Positions 26,266 through 36,015 of a stretch of 64,000 bases of DNA are shown piece after piece (the stretch's first letter is position 1; the number at the start of each line of letters is the position of its first letter). The translations under genes and the position numbers were made by a program. Origin of the DNA: Paenibacillus mendelii (GTDB lineage: Bacteria > Bacillota > Bacilli > Paenibacillales > Paenibacillaceae). The notes beneath the pieces were generated by a model. The model did no database searches. It saw nothing but the letters and a program-made list of their open reading frames with translations, and was not told where the DNA came from. The stretch spans positions 62,001 to 126,000 of the forward strand of contig NZ_JANHOF010000001.1 in assembly GCF_024498075.1 (NCBI RefSeq). The letters are read 5' to 3'.

Positions 26266-26571
26266 TGAGCGAAGGCTATCCGCAACGAGCGCCCGGGCAA
26301 GGCGAGCTGCTGCTGCTATCCGTAGCTTAGATCGCCACCCTGCCGTTTATACATGGATGGAAGGACAGGGAATTTCTCCATCGATCGGACCTATGCCATT
26401 ACAGTAGATGGCAGCCCGATCATGAGCGAGCCGGTAGATCGTCTCCCCTTGCACAGTTATATTGATCTCAACTTTATCGCTCGAATTTGTACTCTCGCGC
26501 TAATCTGATTATGAGGGCAGCTTGGATTCATCCCCTTATGTCCCTCCTCCTGTCAGAAACAGTAAAAAGAG
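26266..26571. other. Intergenic stretch with a possible coding remnant
   Basis: No gene assigned. On the plus strand a frame of about 52 codons beginning ATGGATGGAAGGACAGGG (near 26353) reads like protein (SEPVDRLPLHSYIDLNF) but has no ribosome site and no recognised family. It may be the tail of a degraded sugar-use gene. Confidence 0.3.
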
Positions 26572-26599
26572 AAAAAAGCTGCATGCATGCAGCTTTTTT
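26572..26599. terminator. Bidirectional terminator after alkA
   Basis: AAAAAAGCTGCATGCATGCAGCTTTTTT (28 bp) is a perfect palindrome with A and T runs on the two sides. Confidence 0.85.
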
Positions 26600-26623
26600 C
26601 GTTCATAGCAATTATACGGTTAG

Positions 26624-27523
26624 CTAATACAACGTTCTCCATAAATAAAAAGTGATGTACGATTCCCAACCTGACCACGGCTCGAATAAGGTCTGCAGCT
26701 CAAGCGGGGTTGGCTTTTGGTTCAACCCCAGCAGCTGCTTCACCGCATTTTGCAGACCCACATCTCCAACAGGCAGCGATGTTGGATCGCCTAAGCATCT
26801 CATTCGCACATACTGAGCTGTCCATGGTCCGATACCTCGTATCCTTGTAAGTTCCTTGTCGACGGCATCCGGATCTGTCAGCGTTAACAGCCTGTCCCTG
26901 CTTAATTCCCCGCTAGATATAAGTGAAGCAACATCCAATATCGTCCTGGCTTTGTTCCTAGTAAACTGAAGGCTGCATAATTCTTCGACGGTTACTGAAG
27001 CGAAGCGTTCTGGTAATGGAAATACTCGATAGGTTACCCCCTCCCGCTCCGCTGCATCCCCGTACGCCTCCGTCAGCCGTTGTTTGAGCTTGTAGGCAAA
27101 CGTCAAATTCACTTGTTGACCTGCAATGGCCCAGCATAGCGCTTCGAATAGATCCGGGACCCCTACCACGCGTAATCCGGCAAAGGCTTCGGCCAATGGT
27201 TCCAACAGCGGATCTCCCTTGGACAACTGCAAGAACGGCTCTAAATCCCGATCCAGATCAAACCAGTTCTTAATAAATCCTGATAGCTCCACTTGCACCT
27301 CGGAAGAAAGGAGTTCACCATCCAGCAATTGCACCTTCATCACTGCAGCTTCGGGACATGTCACCCTAACCAATCGCTTTGCACCTGCAACCTGCATGAG
27401 CCGATTAACCCCGGCGTGTTCTATGGTGTACAAGCATTCAAGTGGTGAACGGGCCATATAGTCCAGACATTGCCGGAAGTCAAACGGATGCGGGAGCGGC
27501 AGCTCAAAACTTGAATCGTTCAT
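26624..27523 (-). CDS. alkA: DNA-3-methyladenine glycosylase II (AlkA-type)
   Basis: 299 residues. N-terminal AlkA-like domain followed by the HhH-GPD fold: helix-hairpin-helix IRGIGPWTAQYVRMRCLG and the catalytic aspartate in LPVGDVGL. It excises N3- and other alkylated bases from DNA. It overlaps the ogt 3' end by about 20 bp and is last in the adaA-ogt-alkA operon, ending at a strong palindromic terminator. ATG 27523 is preferred; a TTG at 27529 is in frame. Confidence 0.88.
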   Translation of the reverse strand: MNDSSFELPLPHPFDFRQCLDYMARSPLECLYTIEHAGVNRLMQVAGAKRLVRVTCPEAAVMKVQLLDGELLSSEVQVELSGFIKNWFDLDRDLEPFLQLSKGDPLLEPLAEAFAGLRVVGVPDLFEALCWAIAGQQVNLTFAYKLKQRLTEAYGDAAEREGVTYRVFPLPERFASVTVEELCSLQFTRNKARTILDVASLISSGELSRDRLLTLTDPDAVDKELTRIRGIGPWTAQYVRMRCLGDPTSLPVGDVGLQNAVKQLLGLNQKPTPLELQTLFEPWSGWESYITFYLWRTLY

Positions 27524-28064
27524 GGCCAACCGCCTTCAACTGGGTTATCCCCTCCAAAGCAAGGATATCTTTCTTCATTTGAAGTCCTCCTCGAAACCCG
27601 GTTAATGTTCCGTTGGTTCCGACGACCCGGTGACAGGGTACGATTATCGGCAAAGGATTGCGCCCAACTGCAGCGCCTACGGCTCTTATCGCTGACGGTT
27701 TATCAATAAAGTCCGCCAGCTTCTTATATGTCCATGTTTCACCATGCGGGATTTGGGATAAACCTGACCATACGCTTTGTTGAAACGGTGTTCCCTGTGG
27801 GGCCAGCGGAACCTTGCCGAAGCTGACAGGATGACCGGCAAAATAGTGCTCCAGCAAATCAATGATACCGAATTCGACGAATAATCCCCGATCCTCGATG
27901 ATGGAATCATTATCAGTGATCTGTGGATTTATTCCATGTGGAGCCAATGATTCAAGATGAGGCGGATACAGCAATTGACTCATGCCGCGCTCACTCGCAA
28001 TCAGTGTCCATGGCTGATTCATGCCCATAACCGTGTGTCTGTATTTTTTTTTATTAGTTGTCAA
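27504..28064 (-). CDS. ogt: Methylated-DNA--protein-cysteine methyltransferase (Ogt/AdaB type)
   Basis: 186 residues. The acceptor cysteine lies in the invariant PCHRVVG, with the GTPFQQSVWSGLSQIPHGET helix and AIRAVGAAVGRNP typical of the family. It repairs O6-alkylguanine by irreversible transfer to its own Cys. TTG start with GGAG 9 bases upstream. It overlaps the adaA stop by 11 bp and alkA by 20 bp, implying coupled translation of the alkylation-repair operon. Confidence 0.9.
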   Translation of the reverse strand: MTTNKKKYRHTVMGMNQPWTLIASERGMSQLLYPPHLESLAPHGINPQITDNDSIIEDRGLFVEFGIIDLLEHYFAGHPVSFGKVPLAPQGTPFQQSVWSGLSQIPHGETWTYKKLADFIDKPSAIRAVGAAVGRNPLPIIVPCHRVVGTNGTLTGFRGGLQMKKDILALEGITQLKAVGHERFKF

Positions 28065-28632
28065 TTATAACAGCTCCTCTCTGTCCATTCCGATATTCTG
28101 ATGGTGAGACGCCTGTTCTGAGGCTGAACCAAGAAGTGAAATGGGATGGCCCTCCATAGCCCACAGCCGTTCCAATCTCTGCGATTGTAGCGTTAGATTC
28201 TGACAATAACCGCTGCGCATGCGCTAAACGAACGCGTTCGGTCTTTTCTGCAGGTGAATAACCTCTCACTAGCTTGTATGTCCTCTGCAGATGATAGGGA
28301 CTTATGGCAAGCGAATCGGCCAACATGGGCAGTGTCAGTTTATCATTGTATTGCGTCTCAATAATCGCATCTACCTGCGCGGCCAACGCAGCATCCGGCC
28401 GTAGTGATCCATTCGCATCAGGCTTACATCGTTTGCACGGCCGAAAACCGGCGTGCAGCGCATCTTCAAGTGACCGGTAGAACGTCACATTAGCCGCGTA
28501 TGGGGTCTTGGCCCGGCAAGTAGGCCGGCATACGATCTTCGTGGTTTTTACACCCGTATAGTATACACCATCATAGGTCGATTCCCGGTTAACGACCGAG
28601 TCGTATATCAGGTCAAATAACTTTTGGTCCAT
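28054..28632 (-). CDS. adaA: AdaA-type methylphosphotriester sensor and activator
   Basis: 192 residues. N-terminal Ada metal-binding domain with four zinc cysteines (CRPTC and CKRCKPD), of which the first is the methyl acceptor, then an AraC-type double HTH (TLPMLADSLAISPYHLQRTY and VGYGGPSHFTSWF). Methyl transfer to the acceptor Cys would convert it to an activator of its own operon. Using the in-frame GTG at 28641 the cysteines fall at 38, 42, 69 and 72. ATG 28632 has GAGGTG 7 bases upstream. First gene of adaA-ogt-alkA. Confidence 0.92.
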   Translation of the reverse strand: MDQKLFDLIYDSVVNRESTYDGVYYTGVKTTKIVCRPTCRAKTPYAANVTFYRSLEDALHAGFRPCKRCKPDANGSLRPDAALAAQVDAIIETQYNDKLTLPMLADSLAISPYHLQRTYKLVRGYSPAEKTERVRLAHAQRLLSESNATIAEIGTAVGYGGPSHFTSWFSLRTGVSPSEYRNGQRGAVIIDN

Positions 28633-28754
28633 GTGTTTCACCTCGTGCCCACAGTATAAACCAAACTTTATCCCAGTAGTAGTGCAGATGAATAGGACAG
28701 CAAGATTTCGACAGTGAATTAATCCATCACTGGATGTCCGTGCACCCTTCCAAG

Positions 28755-28800
28755 AAACAACAAAGAGCAGGTGCGTAGGCTCCCCTGCTCTTCGTTGTTT
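28755..28800 (-). terminator. Terminator of the giant SLH protein gene
   Basis: 17-bp stem AAACAACAAAGAGCAGG/CCTGCTCTTCGTTGTTT with one mismatch and a 12-base loop; weak T content follows. Confidence 0.6.
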
Positions 28801-28832
28801 GATGATTAATGAAGCTTCGTTACTCCCGCTGA

Positions 28833-31800
28833 TTATTCATGGCTAAGCATGTTATACATCATGACTGCCGCTTCTGCTCTGGTTAGAGTATCCTGCGGGT
28901 GTATGGAGACTCCGTCCCCCTGGATCAGACCGCTCTGAACAAGCGCAGCAATACCGTCCGATGCATAAGAAGCAATTTTTTCTTTATCCGCAAAACGGTT
29001 GAGTACTGCAGAAGGCGAAACCTCGGCGATCGGTTTGCCGGCAGCTTTCATCGCTTTGTACATCAGAACAAGCGCTTCCTGTCTTGATATTGAACGCAAT
29101 GGTTTGAACGTTCCATCGCCTGTTCCTGTTGTAATCCCCAAAGATTTGGCAACCCCTACCTCCCTCGAATAATAAGCCGAAGCATCAACGTCGGAGAAGC
29201 TGCCATCTTGCTCGGAAGCCGTCAGCTCCAGCGCCCTTACGAGCAGAGCGACAAAGTCCGCTCTGGTTATTGGTTTTGTCGGCGCAAACGCGGCTGACGA
29301 GGTTCCGTTAATTACACCTTTGGACGCCATCACCTCGATTTGTTTCTTTGCCCATCTCAACGAGGAGATGTCCCGGAACGATTTCTTCACGAACACGACT
29401 GCATATTTACTGAAGTGACTTGTCTTGAATGTAACTGAACCCGTTGCTGCATCATACTTGCCGTTAGGTACCGGCACTGCCTTGCCCGCGTTATCGATGT
29501 ACCAGACAACGATATGCTCAGGATCAGCCAATTCAACAGGTGTTGGCTGATAAGGAATCGATACCAGAACCGGAGCTATTGGACTGCTCCAAGGAACGAC
29601 TTTGCCGTCAATCATCACGTGAAGCTCGACAACCGGGCGATTGCCGATTTGCGCACTTACAGCTGGTTCAAGTGTTGATCGGTCAGCAGCCGAGATTGAA
29701 ATGGCTATGCTCTTCACACCTGTCAAATTCAATCCGTTCAGCATATCAGACGGAGCCGTTATCGTTCCGAATTCGGTTACAATCTCAACCTTCGTCTTAG
29801 CTGCGTCCGAAGCCAGAGCGGATTGCGGAAGCTCAACGACATATGATTTCGCATTATCCGCCTTCGGCACCTCAATTCTGACGATTGTCAGACCGTTCGC
29901 TCCAGCTGAAGCTGTTTCTAACGCCTTACTCCAATCTCCTGTTGACACCGCAGCTGCTGCTTCCCCAGTGGATTCATCAACCTTTGGAACACCCAGCTTG
30001 ATGATCCCGTCTGCAACCGAACCCGTCGGAGGAGTGACAGGAGTTATCGGTGTTATCGGCGGATTAGGTGTAACTGGCGGTGTTACCGTTCCTTGGATTG
30101 TTATTTGTACGGGTTCGGTCGCATCCTTCTCATTGTACAACTCGAACGCAGAGATCGCGTACTTATCTTCCGTATTAAGATTGGCTTTCCACAATAAGAG
30201 ATAAATACCTTTCAGACCTTTATAGTCCGCGCCGTAATGGGCTTTATAATCCGGCAGATCGATTGTTACGCGCTCATATTCATCCGAGCTGTCGGTCTGC
30301 CAAGTTAAATATACGCTGGATTTGGTCTCTTCCCAGTTCACAGCATCCTCGGACGTTGAAATATCCAGAACAGTCAACCCTTGCTGCTGAGCTTTATTTA
30401 CGACAAGAACGAGCTTATTGAAGTCTTGCAGTTTGTGATCGTCCCATTCCAGCATAATTCGATGCGGAGGCTCAAACTCTCCTTTGGCATTCAAATCCGG
30501 CATACTCGCACTTTGGAAATACGTATCGGCTTTCCCGTCGATCATCCGGATCGGTGAATGCTCGCCTTCATTCGCATAGTCATTCGCGTTCCAGTCCTGA
30601 CCGTGGTTCAGATATGTTGCACGAGCCGCACTCGCTTCACGGGCCAGATTTTTATTCCGTTTTATCGTGAAAGTGTATGTCTTTACGGTTGCCCCGTCTG
30701 CCGCAGTTACGGCGATTTCGATTTTGCTGTTGCCCATCGGCACTTTAGCCGAAATCCATTGCGCTGCGGTCAGTGACAGGCCGTTGACTTTCATCGTGCT
30801 GTCCGCTTTCTTCAATGTAGGCTGCAGGGTAACCGTATCCACACTTGGATCCAGATTCATGGTGTAGTCGGTCTTATTGCTGTTAAATGAAATATTCGTG
30901 CTTCCACCATTTACAACGAGTGCAGACAGAGATGCATCGCTGTTCGGATTCGTAACCTGTACCGTACTGGATGCCGTGTACTGTCCATCATCTGTAGTAG
31001 CAGTCATCGTGGCAGTGCCAGCGCTGATGGCCGCTACAATTCCCTTAGCATTAACAGATGCAATACGCGGGTCACTGCTGCTCCATTGTACGGACTGATT
31101 ACTCGCATTTACAGGTGCAAACACAGTATTCAGCTTCGCCGTCTCATGAATGAGCAGATCAACCGAGGAGGGAGCTATTTCGATCCCGGTAACTGGAATA
31201 TCCGTAACGGTTATTTCCACTGGCTCTGTTGCGTCCTTCTCATTGTATAATTCGAACTCTGATATGGCATACCTGTCTTCGGCGTCAAGATTGGCTTTCC
31301 ATAATAATAAATAAATGCCCTTGAGACCCTTATAATCCGCTCCGTAATGAGCTTTATAGTCCGGTAAGTTGACTGTTACCTGCTCGTATTCGTCTGGACT
31401 GTCCGTCTGCCAGCTCAAATAAACGCTGGATTTTGTTTCCTCCCAGTTCATACCGTCTTCGGATGTAGAAATATCCAGAACGGTCAATCCCTGCTGCTGG
31501 GCCTTATTGACAACAAGGACAAGCTTATTGAAATCTTGCAGATTACTATCGTCCCATTCCAGTAAAATACGATGCGGTGGTTCAAACTCTCCCTTTGCGT
31601 TTAATTCCTCCATTGCCGCACTTTGGAAATACGTATCGGCTTTCCCATCGATCATCCGAAGCGGCGAATGCTCGCTATCGTTATCATAATCGTTGGCACT
31701 CCAATCCTGGCCATGCTCCTTATGCGTTGCGCGTGCCGAGCTTGCTTCCAGCGCAAGATTTTTATTGCGTTTCACGACAACTGAATAGGTTTTCGAAGAA

Positions 31801-34800
31801 ATGCCATCGGGCGCTTGGGTAATGATTTCAATTTTGCTGTTGCCCATTGGGATTTTAGCTGTAATCAGCTGACCGCTGTTAACCAACATTCCGTTAACGA
31901 GCATCTGGCCTTTGCTGTTTTTCAGCCGTGGCTGCAGCGTCATCGAATCCGTATTCGGATTGATTTTGACCGTGTAATCGAATGTGCTGCTATTGAACCC
32001 AAGATCTGTTTGACCATTATTTATGATTAAATCAGATAACGATGCTTCACTGGATGCATCCAATACCGTAACCTGACTTAACGCTTTCATACTGCCGTCG
32101 ACAGTTGTTGCTGCAATCTCCACAGAACCCGGGGAAATCGCCGTCACAGTGCCCTCTTGATCCACCTGGGCAATACGCTCATCGCTGCTGGACCATACCA
32201 CTGCTTTATTCGAGGCGTTAGTTGGTGTAATCAAAGGAGTCAGCTTCGTTGTCTCTTCGGTATACAGCGATACCGTTGCTGGACTAATCGTGATTCCCGT
32301 AACCGGAACATTCACCGACGTAACGGTGATGGCCGTTCTAGCCATCCTATCACCGTCGATTGTCGAGGCTGTAATGACGGCAGTACCCCCGGCTATAGCT
32401 GTTACCTCACCATTGGTATCTACGGCTGCGATGCTTTCATTAGAGGAGCTCCATTCCACGCCTTGCTCTGTCGCATTCGCTGGCGCTACCACTGCGCTTA
32501 ATTTCGTGGTATCTCCAGCATTCATGTTCATGGCGCTAGGCAAGCTGACCGACTCCACTGCAGCATAGCTCGGGTTCACCATAGATTTGTCCAACTGGAA
32601 CAAATCGGCGACTCCTCCGTTCAGCGTTACATTCAGCTCATAGCGGTTCCCGCCAAGCGGCTTAAGCTCAACTGGCTCCAGTTGACCGGTTTCTCTGCTG
32701 ACACGTTGAATAGCACCTGGTGCATACTGAGCCAAATTCAGCTCCAGCGTAATACTTTGCTTCGTATCTGAGCCGGACCCATGTTGTTGATCAGGTAATA
32801 AACCGTTTCCTGTCGTCAACCCATTCATAACCATAAAATATTGTTTATCCATCGATCCGAAGAAATCTTGCGTATCCGGCAATGGGTCGAAAAATCCAAT
32901 AAGGGCGTCTCCGTTTAATCCGTTATTCTCCGTTCCGAGGTTTTGTACGGACATGCTTCTCAGATAAGGGTGTGATAATCGATTATACTTATCGAGCACC
33001 GGCGTTTCTTTAGGTGTCTTATTATTCATGACTGCACCAGTCTCATCCTTGTACTGACCGGGCACGATGAATACATCCGTGCTGTTCAATCGTACAAGAT
33101 GAGGACCTAAATGGTTAATTTGGCGCGCCATCTCCGCATATTGGTCGTACTGTGGCGTCGTCTTTCCATCCTTGTCGAAGAACAGGAACGAGCTGCTGTC
33201 ATACTCCCAACGGAACATGCTCAGCCATTTGCCACCCATTGTTAACGTTGCGAATGGCACACCATAAATCTGAGATTCCGTAATGATGTAAGGACCGACA
33301 TCCGCAGGCATCTTGTTCGTCTTGAATCCAAGCAAGTATTGACCGAAGGCGATCGGGCTTTGCCCCGTTCTGTCGTAACCACCTAGTGCGATTGTTCGTT
33401 GATCATTAATATTGTTGACGATCGTCGTGAACATGTTTTTATCCGTACCGCCAAGTGAGAACAAATAATCGTCGAATGTGAGCAAATCGGGCTCAGCCGT
33501 CTTGATGTAGGTCTCATAATTGTCTCTCTGCCATTGACGGGATTGCTGGTTGCTGTGCGCCAGCACATTCGGATACAACTGATGGCTCAGCTTGAACCAA
33601 TCTGTGAAAGTCTTCAATATTTCTTCGCTGTAGCCTTCTTCATCCCCAAACGAAATCGTAATCAAATTATTTACGTCGGCTGTTTGCTGTGGGGACAAGA
33701 AGCCGTTCATATCACTTTCCTTCGGACCGCCGCCCAGCCCGTCTCCGAATGCTCCCTTGACTAGAGACCATTGGAGGTAAGGAACATTGTTATGCAGCGT
33801 TTGATTGTAGAACGGATATTCATAATAGGTCGCCGTTGTAAAATGACTTCCCGTCCATTCATCCGCCGATGCAAACTTTCTGCCCGACCCTTCGGTCGTC
33901 ATCCACGTCTGCATTTGGAGCCCTTTGTCAATCAATACCCGGCTTGCGCGGGACAACGTCTTCGGCGGAATGACTGTGACGGTACGGACTTTTGTAACAG
34001 ATTCCCCACGACTGTTCGACACCGTATATTTCACCGGATAAATACCGCCCTTGCTTGTGTCGACTTGCCCCGTTGGTGAAACCACGGTCAGATTCCCATC
34101 AACGGAATCGGTTGCGCTCGCTCCGGCTTCGTCATAGGCTTGATTAAATTCCAACGTCAGCTCAGCGCTGCCGTTCATTGTAATTACGGGCCAGTCATGC
34201 CCCGGTACTTGACGTAGTTGATCATCAGTCAGAGCGCGGTCATAAATTTGCAATTCATCGATGTACCCAGGCCAAGCATTCGACGAATCCGGGAACCGAT
34301 CTGCTCCGATCCGAATGTCCCCGGTGTTCGAATCCATGTGCGTATTATCCTTTTCAGCATCCAGTGTTCCGTTGACATACAGCTTGACCTTTGCGCCCTC
34401 ACGAACCAGCGCGACATGATACCACTTTTTCGGCTCAATCAACGTCGCACCTATCGTGGATACTCCACCTAATGAGGATTGCAGGCGGCCGTCCGGTCTG
34501 CGCTGTAGAAGGGTTGCTCCATTCTCCCCCTGCTGCTGAACGAATACCACGTTCCGATTCGTATACGTAGAATTGAAGTTGACCAGCATGCTCATCGAGA
34601 AATCGCTGCCCGTGTTGATCAATTCATCATTAGGTATCGTGGCAAAGCTGTCATAACCGTTAAACAATAACGCTTTCCCATTAAATCCGGTCCCTAACGC
34701 AGCCTTCGATACAATAGCATCATTGCGCGATCGAGTATCCGGTGTTACACTCCCGTTCATCTCATCGAATTTCCATTCCCCGGCTAACCCTGGGACCGCC

Positions 34801-34922
34801 GCAACCGCAACCGCTTCGCTTTGTTCTGCGAAAACTGCGGTATTCGGCATTCCCAAGCAGCTTACCCACAAGCATAAAACGGTTAATAAACTTATCCATT
34901 TCTTGCTTCGCTTGAATATCAT
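28833..34922 (-). CDS. Giant modular S-layer-anchored exoprotein (LamG, glycosidase-like, BIG2, discoidin-like, SLH)
   Basis: 2029 residues. Order: signal peptide (1-33); LamG/concanavalin-like domain (about 45-235); Cry22-type Ig domain (about 245-320); an unassigned enzyme-like region (about 325-790) with acidic stretches ISFGDEEGYSEE and LTFDDYLFSL; two BIG2 Ig domains; a cadherin-like beta sandwich; a discoidin-like domain; then BIG2, cadherin-like and a near-identical second discoidin-like domain; Pro/Thr linker; a beta-rich region; three SLH repeats binding cell-wall polymer. It probably degrades or binds a polysaccharide at the cell surface. ATG 34922 has GAGGAGG 6 bases upstream; ATG 34937 sits in front of the ribosome site. 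Three cre-like boxes lie upstream. Confidence 0.85.
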   Translation of the reverse strand: MIFKRSKKWISLLTVLCLWVSCLGMPNTAVFAEQSEAVAVAAVPGLAGEWKFDEMNGSVTPDTRSRNDAIVSKAALGTGFNGKALLFNGYDSFATIPNDELINTGSDFSMSMLVNFNSTYTNRNVVFVQQQGENGATLLQRRPDGRLQSSLGGVSTIGATLIEPKKWYHVALVREGAKVKLYVNGTLDAEKDNTHMDSNTGDIRIGADRFPDSSNAWPGYIDELQIYDRALTDDQLRQVPGHDWPVITMNGSAELTLEFNQAYDEAGASATDSVDGNLTVVSPTGQVDTSKGGIYPVKYTVSNSRGESVTKVRTVTVIPPKTLSRASRVLIDKGLQMQTWMTTEGSGRKFASADEWTGSHFTTATYYEYPFYNQTLHNNVPYLQWSLVKGAFGDGLGGGPKESDMNGFLSPQQTADVNNLITISFGDEEGYSEEILKTFTDWFKLSHQLYPNVLAHSNQQSRQWQRDNYETYIKTAEPDLLTFDDYLFSLGGTDKNMFTTIVNNINDQRTIALGGYDRTGQSPIAFGQYLLGFKTNKMPADVGPYIITESQIYGVPFATLTMGGKWLSMFRWEYDSSSFLFFDKDGKTTPQYDQYAEMARQINHLGPHLVRLNSTDVFIVPGQYKDETGAVMNNKTPKETPVLDKYNRLSHPYLRSMSVQNLGTENNGLNGDALIGFFDPLPDTQDFFGSMDKQYFMVMNGLTTGNGLLPDQQHGSGSDTKQSITLELNLAQYAPGAIQRVSRETGQLEPVELKPLGGNRYELNVTLNGGVADLFQLDKSMVNPSYAAVESVSLPSAMNMNAGDTTKLSAVVAPANATEQGVEWSSSNESIAAVDTNGEVTAIAGGTAVITASTIDGDRMARTAITVTSVNVPVTGITISPATVSLYTEETTKLTPLITPTNASNKAVVWSSSDERIAQVDQEGTVTAISPGSVEIAATTVDGSMKALSQVTVLDASSEASLSDLIINNGQTDLGFNSSTFDYTVKINPNTDSMTLQPRLKNSKGQMLVNGMLVNSGQLITAKIPMGNSKIEIITQAPDGISSKTYSVVVKRNKNLALEASSARATHKEHGQDWSANDYDNDSEHSPLRMIDGKADTYFQSAAMEELNAKGEFEPPHRILLEWDDSNLQDFNKLVLVVNKAQQQGLTVLDISTSEDGMNWEETKSSVYLSWQTDSPDEYEQVTVNLPDYKAHYGADYKGLKGIYLLLWKANLDAEDRYAISEFELYNEKDATEPVEITVTDIPVTGIEIAPSSVDLLIHETAKLNTVFAPVNASNQSVQWSSSDPRIASVNAKGIVAAISAGTATMTATTDDGQYTASSTVQVTNPNSDASLSALVVNGGSTNISFNSNKTDYTMNLDPSVDTVTLQPTLKKADSTMKVNGLSLTAAQWISAKVPMGNSKIEIAVTAADGATVKTYTFTIKRNKNLAREASAARATYLNHGQDWNANDYANEGEHSPIRMIDGKADTYFQSASMPDLNAKGEFEPPHRIMLEWDDHKLQDFNKLVLVVNKAQQQGLTVLDISTSEDAVNWEETKSSVYLTWQTDSSDEYERVTIDLPDYKAHYGADYKGLKGIYLLLWKANLNTEDKYAISAFELYNEKDATEPVQITIQGTVTPPVTPNPPITPITPVTPPTGSVADGIIKLGVPKVDESTGEAAAAVSTGDWSKALETASAGANGLTIVRIEVPKADNAKSYVVELPQSALASDAAKTKVEIVTEFGTITAPSDMLNGLNLTGVKSIAISISAADRSTLEPAVSAQIGNRPVVELHVMIDGKVVPWSSPIAPVLVSIPYQPTPVELADPEHIVVWYIDNAGKAVPVPNGKYDAATGSVTFKTSHFSKYAVVFVKKSFRDISSLRWAKKQIEVMASKGVINGTSSAAFAPTKPITRADFVALLVRALELTASEQDGSFSDVDASAYYSREVGVAKSLGITTGTGDGTFKPLRSISRQEALVLMYKAMKAAGKPIAEVSPSAVLNRFADKEKIASYASDGIAALVQSGLIQGDGVSIHPQDTLTRAEAAVMMYNMLSHE

Positions 34923-34978
34923 TCTAGTCCTCCTCATAGTAATAATTCGAGAATAATAGATGGGTTATTTCAATTGAA

Positions 34979-34992
34979 GTAAAGCGCTTAAC
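34979..34992. promoter_or_regulatory. cre-like box 1 (CcpA)
   Basis: GTAAAGCGCTTAAC: central AAGCGCTT core of the catabolite-responsive element with imperfect flanks, 57 bp upstream of the giant gene start codon. Confidence 0.4.
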
Positions 34993-35082
34993 TTATTTTG
35001 AAAAAAAACGTCCTCATCGGATTGGCATTTGCATCCAAGGACAACAATTCTGCTTATGATTCTTTACATTTGCTCAACACAA

Positions 35083-35096
35083 AGTATGCGCTTACA
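35083..35096. promoter_or_regulatory. cre-like box 2 (CcpA)
   Basis: Minus strand TGTAAGCGCATACT differs from the TGWAARCGYTWNCW consensus at one position. Confidence 0.5.
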
Positions 35097-35298
35097 ATTT
35101 TCGATTCAAACCAACCTCTATTCAAGCCCGACCTCAATGATTACATACCTCCTCACCGTATAAGATTCTGAGAATGAAGGATGGCGCCCTCTATCGATGA
35201 AAAGGTAAACGTAACTTCATACGATTCGAAGTATTCCGGACATATGAGAGCCATTACGCCTCTTTCTCACTGACTGTTTATGATATGATCGCTTTAGG

Positions 35299-35312
35299 TA
35301 AGCGCTTCCCCA
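35299..35312. promoter_or_regulatory. cre-like box 3 (CcpA)
   Basis: GGTAAGCGCTTCCC contains the AAGCGCTT core; two mismatches in the flanks. Confidence 0.4.
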
Positions 35313-35389
35313 TTACGTACACCATTATAGCGCGACCCAATACGGGGCGCAATCATAAAAATGTATAATTTTAGTATTTCAATAGATCG

Positions 35390-35923
35390 TTACTCTTTAC
35401 GCTGGATAACGGTTCCCGCAATCATGTCATACAGCGTTTGTTTGTTCTGACTCAGTAATGCACAGAGTAGATTAACGAAGACCAATCCATAAACTACAGC
35501 TAATAAGCCGTAAATGAGCGCGTCGGGATACCCCGAAGGTATGACCATATGCCACACCGTGAAATGGGCCAGCTCCCAGGGGATGAACTTAAGGGCTGAG
35601 CGAAGAAAAGAACGCCCTATTCCGATGGGTTGACCGTGCACGCCGATCACCACGATCCCCCTTTTCCGTTTTCCCCAAGTCGCATGCGATTTCGCCCCCT
35701 CACTTATTGCAAAATATAGATAGACTGGCAATGTAATGAACATAAACCCGGTGATTTCTGCTGACAACGGACCTGATGTGAATAATGGAACAAGGAACGG
35801 TCGTGCGAGAAACGATACTCCAATTAGCAGCATGATATAACACGATAGGATAATGTAATCCCACAGAAAAGCAATGATGCGGGTACCTAACGAAACATAT
35901 CTTGAATATCCCTTCCTCTGCAT
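35390..35923 (-). CDS. RDD-family membrane protein
   Basis: 177 residues, RDD-like (RIIAFLWDYIILSCYIMLL, the Arg-Asp pair near residue 15-22) with four to five membrane helices and the conserved TWGKRKRGIVV loop. RDD proteins are poorly defined; some act in ion transport. GGAGGG precedes ATG. The methyltransferase gene upstream has its own hairpin, so probably monocistronic. Confidence 0.75.
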   Translation of the reverse strand: MQRKGYSRYVSLGTRIIAFLWDYIILSCYIMLLIGVSFLARPFLVPLFTSGPLSAEITGFMFITLPVYLYFAISEGAKSHATWGKRKRGIVVIGVHGQPIGIGRSFLRSALKFIPWELAHFTVWHMVIPSGYPDALIYGLLAVVYGLVFVNLLCALLSQNKQTLYDMIAGTVIQRKE

Positions 35924-35966
35924 GCTCTTTCCCTCCTGTCCTTACTAGAGGAATCCAATTGAGAAA

Positions 35967-35990
35967 GACTGCCAATTCACAATGGCAGTC
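35967..35990 (-). terminator. Hairpin after the methyltransferase gene
   Basis: GACTGCCA/TGGCAGTC perfect 8-bp stem, loop of 8, followed by TTTCTC on the minus strand. Confidence 0.5.
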
Positions 35991-36015
35991 CCTTGACTGA
36001 ATTATTATATGCAGC

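Larger units (their letters stand above)
34993..35389. other. Long upstream/intergenic region of the giant gene
   Basis: About 400 bp without a convincing ORF on either strand. It holds two more cre-like boxes (35083-35096 and 35299-35312) and A/T-rich stretches suitable for promoters. No riboswitch was recognised. Confidence 0.4.
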
